Both the position numbers and the translations under genes were made by a program. From Phycisphaerae bacterium RAS2 (GTDB lineage Bacteria; Planctomycetota; Phycisphaerae; UBA1845; UTPLA1): DNA of 64,000 nt. Position 1 is the stretch's first letter. The number at the start of each line of letters is the position of its first letter. The notes beneath the pieces are model-generated. The model had not been told where the DNA came from and made no database searches. It worked only from the letters and a program-made list of their open reading frames with translations. Shown here one piece after another: positions 59,451-64,000 of this stretch. The stretch is from NCBI GenBank assembly GCA_007753915.1, contig CP036352.1, positions 930,001 through 994,000 on the forward strand, given 5' to 3'.

Positions 59451-60716
59451 ATGTCCATTGTGGTGCAAAAGTTCGGGGGAACGAGCCTGGCCAACGCGGA
59501 GAAGTTTCACCGCGCGGCGCGCCGCGCCATTCAGGCAAAGCTCGCAGGGAATCAGGTCGTCGTCGTGGTGTCGGCGATGGATCAAACCACCGACGAACTG
59601 GTCGGCCTCGCGTACGAAGTGACCGATCGCCCCAGCCGCCGCGAGATGGATCAGTTGCTGGCGACCGGTGAGCAGGTGTCGATCGCGCTGATGGCGATGG
59701 CGATTCATCACGCAGGGCACGATGCGATCAGCATGACCGGCGCGCAGATCGGCATCAAGACGGATCGCTCGCACGGGCGCGCGCGGATTCGCGAGATCAC
59801 GGGTCGGACGCAGTTGATGTCCCTGCTGAATCAGGGCAGCATCGTGATCGTGGCCGGTTTTCAGGGCGTGGACGAGCAGTTCAACGTGACGACGCTCGGC
59901 CGGGGCGGGTCGGACACGACGGCCGTGGCGCTGGCGGCGTCGTTGCAGGCGGATGTTTGCGAGATTTATACCGACGTCGATGGCATTTACTCGGCCGACC
60001 CGCGGATCGTGCCTGCAGCGCGGAAGCTGGACTACATCTTCTACGACGAGATGCTGGAGCTTGCATCGCTCGGGGCACAGGTGATGCACTCGCGCAGCAT
60101 CGAACTGGGCAAGAATTACGGCGTGCGCCTTTGTGTGCGCAGCAGCCTGACCGACGCGAAGGGGACCGACATCGTGAACGTATCAAGCGACTTGCAGCAG
60201 GTGATCGTGCGCGGGGCGGCGCTGAAAAAGGGGCTGGCCCGGGTGGAACTGGTGCGCGTGCCGAACCGTCCGGGCATCGCGAGCGAAATCTTCCGGCGCG
60301 TGGCCGAACGTGAGGTCATGGTCGATGACATCATCCAGGTGATTCACGCGGGCGGCACGACGGCGGACTTGAGCTTCACGGTCGACAAGGGTGACGTCGA
60401 GGCGTGCCGCAATCTGGGGCTGGAGCTGGGGCAGGAGATGCCGGGCCTGGCCGTCGAGATTCGCGACAAACTGGCGAAGGTGTCGGTGGTCGGCGTCGGC
60501 ATGCGGACACATACCGGCGTGGCCAGCCGCATGTTCGAAGCGTTGCATCAGTCAAATGTCAACATCGAAAACATCGCCACGAGCGAGATCGTGATTTCGT
60601 GCGTGATCCGCGAGGAAGACGGCGAGCGCGCGCTTCGCGCGGTTCACGAGGTCTTTGAACTGGATCGCGCGGCCGGCGGCGGTCAGGCCGTTGCAGGCAC
60701 TCTGCAGAAACCGTGA
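59451..60716 (+). CDS. lysC: Aspartate kinase
   Basis: A 421-residue enzyme that phosphorylates aspartate at the head of lysine, methionine, threonine and diaminopimelate synthesis. The kinase domain has VQKFGGTSLANAEKFH, FQGVDEQFNVTTLGRGGSDTTAVALAASL and IYTDVDGIYSADPRI. Two ACT domains follow (about 270-405, with VPNRPGIASEIFRRVAEREV and VSVVGVGMRTHTGVASRMFEAL), which bind Lys or Thr for feedback. Its stop overlaps the GTG start of the next gene (GTGA), so a secreted nuclease is translationally coupled to it, an odd pairing. Confidence 0.97.
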   Translation: MSIVVQKFGGTSLANAEKFHRAARRAIQAKLAGNQVVVVVSAMDQTTDELVGLAYEVTDRPSRREMDQLLATGEQVSIALMAMAIHHAGHDAISMTGAQIGIKTDRSHGRARIREITGRTQLMSLLNQGSIVIVAGFQGVDEQFNVTTLGRGGSDTTAVALAASLQADVCEIYTDVDGIYSADPRIVPAARKLDYIFYDEMLELASLGAQVMHSRSIELGKNYGVRLCVRSSLTDAKGTDIVNVSSDLQQVIVRGAALKKGLARVELVRVPNRPGIASEIFRRVAEREVMVDDIIQVIHAGGTTADLSFTVDKGDVEACRNLGLELGQEMPGLAVEIRDKLAKVSVVGVGMRTHTGVASRMFEALHQSNVNIENIATSEIVISCVIREEDGERALRAVHEVFELDRAAGGGQAVAGTLQKP

Positions 60717-61351
60717 AAACAGAGCCGGTCAAACAGTGGCGGCGACGTGCACGATGGCGCGTGGCGGCCGCGCTGGGCGTTGTCGTGCTGCTTTCGGCGC
60801 TGGATCATGCGCGGGCTCCTGGCCGCCGGGCCGCAAAGCAGCAGGATTATCACGGCCGCGTCGCAAGGGTGATCTACGCTGCTGACGGCGATACGCTGGA
60901 CATTGATCTGCCTGACGTCGGCCGTCCGACTACTCGGGTGAGACTCTGGGGGGTCGATTGCCCGGAGATCGCGCACGCACCAGGTGAGTCCGACGCGCAT
61001 TTTGGTCGTGAGGCGGCGGACTTTGTGCGGAGGGAATTGATCGGTCGGCGCGTCCGGGTCGAACTGGATCGCAACCGGAGCAGTCGCGATCGGTACGGCC
61101 GCCTGCTGGCATACCTCACCGTGCTGGCCGATGGGTTCGGCGATCGCGAAGGCGAATCGCTGAATCGTGTATTGATTGATCGCGGCCTGGCGTATGCGGA
61201 TCGGCGATTCGATCACGTTCGCAAACGCGAGTATCTGGCGGCTGAGCAACGAGCGGAGAAGGCAAAGGCCGGGCTTTGGGCGACGGTCCGGCCCGAACAG
61301 ATGCCATCATGGCGGCAAGAAGCCGCACGGACGAGCGACAGCAAGCGGTAA
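60713..61351 (+). CDS. Exported thermonuclease-family nuclease
   Basis: A 212-residue staphylococcal-nuclease-like enzyme with an N-terminal membrane anchor or signal (VAAALGVVVLLSALDHARA). The catalytic set is visible: the calcium Asp of YAADGDTLDIDL, the Arg and Glu of VRLWGVDCPEIAHAPGES, and the second Arg in DRYGRLLAYLT, then AYADRRFDHVRKREYLAAEQRA. It would cut DNA or RNA outside the cytosol for nutrient use. It starts with GTG and overlaps lysC by four bases. The last 40 residues are polar and variable. Confidence 0.88.
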   Translation: MKTEPVKQWRRRARWRVAAALGVVVLLSALDHARAPGRRAAKQQDYHGRVARVIYAADGDTLDIDLPDVGRPTTRVRLWGVDCPEIAHAPGESDAHFGREAADFVRRELIGRRVRVELDRNRSSRDRYGRLLAYLTVLADGFGDREGESLNRVLIDRGLAYADRRFDHVRKREYLAAEQRAEKAKAGLWATVRPEQMPSWRQEAARTSDSKR

Positions 61352-61356
61352 GGCCG

Positions 61357-61872
61357 ATGTCGATAATCAGACCCACCAGCGAATTGAGGAATCGCCTTTC
61401 AGCCTGGGCCGGACTGGCCGCGTGCCTCCTGGTCGGCGGGATAAGTTCGATCGCCTCGGGCCAATCCGCTGGGGTATCGCGATCCGACGCGCCGAAAGTT
61501 TCGACGGCAATCGAGGATGAAGTGCTGGAGAACCTGCGCGGTCAGGAACTCGGCCCGGCGACCGTGCGCGATCTGAAACTTTCGGAGCCGTTCCTGCGAC
61601 GCGTGGCCGATCGGGTCATTCGCACGACTTTCCGCGAACGGTATCGCTTGGTCGTCGCGCGGCCGAACCTACCGGCCCAGGGGGCGCAGTCAGCCCCGGC
61701 GGGAGAGTCAACCGGGTTAAGCGCAATTGGCCAGGCCGCGGGCTCGAAGGAGGTAGAGACGTCAGGGGATCGCGCGAGCGTGGGGTCAAGGCTGGCGTGG
61801 GTTGCGGGCGGATTCGTGGTCGGCTTGGCAGTGGTTTATGTAGCGTTGTTGCGTCGAGGGAGGCGAGCATGA
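61357..61872 (+). CDS. Hypothetical exported protein with C-terminal membrane helix
   Basis: A 171-residue protein with a signal-like N-terminus (WAGLAACLLVGGISSIASGQ) and a C-terminal helix (LAWVAGGFVVGLAVVYVALLRRGRR), so it is held in the membrane with the middle outside. A segment LRGQELGPATVRDLKLSEPFLRRVADRVIRTTFRERYRLVV is the only ordered part. I do not recognise the family. Its stop overlaps the next gene's ATG (ATGA) and it follows the nuclease by five bases; it likely serves with the pentein protein downstream. Confidence 0.7.
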   Translation: MSIIRPTSELRNRLSAWAGLAACLLVGGISSIASGQSAGVSRSDAPKVSTAIEDEVLENLRGQELGPATVRDLKLSEPFLRRVADRVIRTTFRERYRLVVARPNLPAQGAQSAPAGESTGLSAIGQAAGSKEVETSGDRASVGSRLAWVAGGFVVGLAVVYVALLRRGRRA

Positions 61873-63923
61873 CTCGACGTCCCGCGCATGCGATTGCGAT
61901 TGCCGGAGTGCTGATTGGCGCGCACGGGATGGTTGGCGTGTCAACGCTCGCCGTGGCGCAACAGGCAGACGCGCCGGGCGAAGTGCGTGTCATCGACGCA
62001 AGCGAAGCAGTTCCAGGGTATCGCGATCGGCTGGAGCTTCGGCGGTCGTATCCCGAGGCGCGGCCCGGCGCGCGCGGTTTTCGCGCGATGGTCTTTTCAC
62101 CGGCGGCGAGTGGTTCCGAGCCGGTGGGCGGCAGGTGGTCGTTTGACGTGACGCGTGACGGAGAAACCGCGGCAAGAAAGCACGTTGCCGACCTGATCGC
62201 CAAGCGCCTTGCGGCAGATGGACTCCCGACGACATTCGCGCGAGTCGAGTTCTGGCTGGCGGCGCGCGACTCGAAATATCTCACCCTCCCGTTCCATGAG
62301 CGCGAAACGCTGCTTCGCCGTGTCGGCCTTCCCACGGACCTTTTCCCATTCTTCGTTGCCGATCCCGCTTCGGAGCGTGAATCCGTTGCAGCGCGCATCG
62401 CTGGCGAACCTCCTCCGTTGGTGCGCGTCGTGGATGAAGCGGTTGCCGCCGGGCGCTCGGAGAATGAAGTCGTCGCCGCGGCCCGCGCACTGCGTTTCGA
62501 GTTTCGACCGACGCAGCCGGGCTATCGCGCCGCGACGGAGTCGGGCGAGAACGAGATCGGCTGGGTACGGCTTCAGGCGTCGGCCGGGAGTTTCTACGAC
62601 GGTCCCGGCGACGGCGGCTGCCTCGATGTATTTCAACAACTGCTCGGGGCGATCCCCGATGCACGATTCGTGATCAGTGTTGAACGCAAACACGCCGACG
62701 GGCTGCTCGAAGCGCTGCGCGGCTGGAGGGCGCCGCGCAGAAACGATACATGCGTAATAATAGAGGACCTTGCCCTGTCGCAATGGGCACAGGACAACGG
62801 CAAACCGGGGACGGTCCATTTGCCGGGCAAGCCTGATTCGGCCGCCACGCTGGTCACGCTGGTGCCGCGTTACGCCAGCCGCGGCGAGGAGGGGTCGATT
62901 TTCGTCGCGGGTGACTCGTTCGCCTGCGAAGGCGTTGCCGAGGCGGGGATTCCCTTTGTGCAGTCGCCGCTCTTGTTTCAAGGCGGCAATCTGCTGGCGG
63001 TGTGGGATGCGGCGCGGCAGAAGCGTGTGCTGTTGACGGGCGAGGCGGAGATTCATCGCAATGCGGCACTGGGGCTGACCGCACCGCAAGTCGAGGCGGC
63101 GCTAGCGATTGAGTTCGGCTGCGACGAGGTCGTCGTCCTGCCCGCGGTGTCGTATCACATCGACTACGAAGTTGCGGTTCGCAGCGCAGGGGGGCGGACC
63201 ATCGCGTTGATAAACGATGAAATGATCGCGGCGCGGGAGATCGTTCGCCTCGGACTCCAACGGATCGACTCGACGGATTCGCCGAACGCGCTGCCGCCTG
63301 GTGCGCAATCGGCGATAAGCAAAGCGAACGTTATGTTGCATCGGGGCGGTAACCGCGAAGTGGGGGCCGCGGCATGGGAGTGCCTTGAGCACCTTGCGGT
63401 CCAGCCCGGGCAATGGCCGCTCGACCTGGTTCGTCGATTCGCTTTGGGGCCGGGCGAGTCGGCGGTGGGCAACTTCAATCTGTTTATGACAGCGGTGGAC
63501 ATTCTTCGCTCGGCCGCTGCGACGGAAGCCATGTACCCGGGCGAGGATCACTCGTCGGCGTACTTCCGGTCGTTGATCCGGCGACGCGCGCAGCGCCAGG
63601 AGATCGTGCAGGCGCTCAAGCGCCTGGGTTGGGAGATCGTCACGGTGCCAAGTCTCGCTGACTCGGAACAAAGCTTGTGTTATCTCAATGGCATTCAGTC
63701 GCGTTCGCACTATTTCATGCCGGCCTACGGTGGCATATTCGAGTCAATGGATTCAAATGTGAAAGCAGTCATCGTGCGAGCCTGGGGCGATGGCGTGAAG
63801 GTCGTGCCGATTCGCTCCGGGGAGAGCCTGCGTCGCGATGGGGGCGTCCATTGCTCGGCCTCCGTTTACCCGACGATTGGTTCGCCGGTATTGCCTAGCC
63901 CGAATGGATTGAATCGTAACTAA
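61869..63923 (+). CDS. Exported pentein (agmatine/peptidylarginine deiminase-fold) protein
   Basis: A 684-residue secreted protein (signal peptide IAIAGVLIGAHGMVGVSTLAVA). The first 290 residues are unrecognised and mostly helical. The rest has the guanidine-modifying (pentein) pattern of agmatine deiminase: WAQDNGKP at 306-313 (usual WARDxGP), LLFQGGNLLAVW (370-374 FQGGN), YHIDYEVAV (His430, Asp432) and DGGVHCSASVYP with catalytic-type Cys662. The Arg of the WARDxGP motif is replaced by Gln, so substrate or activity may differ. It is coupled (ATGA) to the small membrane protein upstream. Activity on a guanidine group outside the cell is the best inference. Confidence 0.8.
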   Translation: MTRRPAHAIAIAGVLIGAHGMVGVSTLAVAQQADAPGEVRVIDASEAVPGYRDRLELRRSYPEARPGARGFRAMVFSPAASGSEPVGGRWSFDVTRDGETAARKHVADLIAKRLAADGLPTTFARVEFWLAARDSKYLTLPFHERETLLRRVGLPTDLFPFFVADPASERESVAARIAGEPPPLVRVVDEAVAAGRSENEVVAAARALRFEFRPTQPGYRAATESGENEIGWVRLQASAGSFYDGPGDGGCLDVFQQLLGAIPDARFVISVERKHADGLLEALRGWRAPRRNDTCVIIEDLALSQWAQDNGKPGTVHLPGKPDSAATLVTLVPRYASRGEEGSIFVAGDSFACEGVAEAGIPFVQSPLLFQGGNLLAVWDAARQKRVLLTGEAEIHRNAALGLTAPQVEAALAIEFGCDEVVVLPAVSYHIDYEVAVRSAGGRTIALINDEMIAAREIVRLGLQRIDSTDSPNALPPGAQSAISKANVMLHRGGNREVGAAAWECLEHLAVQPGQWPLDLVRRFALGPGESAVGNFNLFMTAVDILRSAAATEAMYPGEDHSSAYFRSLIRRRAQRQEIVQALKRLGWEIVTVPSLADSEQSLCYLNGIQSRSHYFMPAYGGIFESMDSNVKAVIVRAWGDGVKVVPIRSGESLRRDGGVHCSASVYPTIGSPVLPSPNGLNRN

Positions 63924-64000
63924 CGAATCTGTTTATGGTTACGGCAGGTCTAACATGGCGTGCACTAGTGCCCAGGGGCGATTAATTATCTGTTCTGACG

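Overview
The window is GC-rich, densely coded bacterial chromosome, and it most resembles a member of the Planctomycetota, probably Phycisphaerae or a relative. Supporting signs are a PEP-CTERM secreted protein, several membrane proteins ending in the 'CGYDLR...CPECG' zinc ribbon, a DXS with GDAS in place of GDG, a CdsA with the variant FGGVLDLID signature, many lipoproteins, many intergenic hairpin repeats, and short operons on both strands. No phage, insertion sequence, plasmid function, rRNA or CRISPR array was found. The taxonomic call is inference from gene style; no marker was compared with a database.

Layout, left to right. 1-16 kb is housekeeping: a cut lipoprotein, guaB, a GT4 glycosyltransferase, DinB, rpoN, the dxs-ispA-xseB-xseA isoprenoid/nuclease operon, a GNAT enzyme, a small AT-richer patch of unknown genes, VanZ, a YmdB-type phosphodiesterase and a PD40 propeller lipoprotein. 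At 15.4-16.6 kb a release-factor-like GGQ protein is divergent from a BlaI/MecI repressor, with a TACA/TGTA palindrome between them. 16.6-27.4 kb is a surface-glycan locus: a tightly overlapped minus-strand operon (CMP-sugar cytidylyltransferase, capsule-type protein, sulfotransferase, double methyltransferase, polysaccharide deacetylase, GT4) preceded by a large CgeB-like glycosyltransferase and a divergent GT2.

27.4-38 kb holds a VKOR-thioredoxin fusion, a MacB-like permease, an acyltransferase with an HxxxDxG motif, an HpnB-like membrane GT2, two beta-oxidation enzymes, a DUF6883/DUF4926 pair and an exported DUF1264 protein. 38-51.5 kb holds a YfcE phosphodiesterase, a TGS GTPase, ElbB, rhodanese, a radical SAM/SPASM protein, a DksA-like protein with a histone-H1-like tail, IF-1, a large propeller lipoprotein, PhoH, CdsA, a C45 acyltransferase and RecA.

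51.7-54.6 kb is the oddest stretch. Three small zinc-ribbon membrane genes lie in one orientation, separated by related degenerate hairpin repeats, with a purine-rich tandem repeat, a perfect 25-bp palindrome and an orphan MerR-type operator; it looks like a cassette-like accessory array. 54.6-64 kb returns to core functions: a TrkA/RCK membrane protein, a ThiD2-ThiE fusion, tRNA-Ala(GGC), the PEP-CTERM gene with a strong terminator, purM, lysC, a secreted thermonuclease, and an operon ending in a large exported pentein (deiminase-fold) protein.

The strongest candidates for undescribed biology are the zinc-ribbon cassette array, the GGQ/BlaI pair and the exported pentein. All functions are inferred from motifs read by eye.
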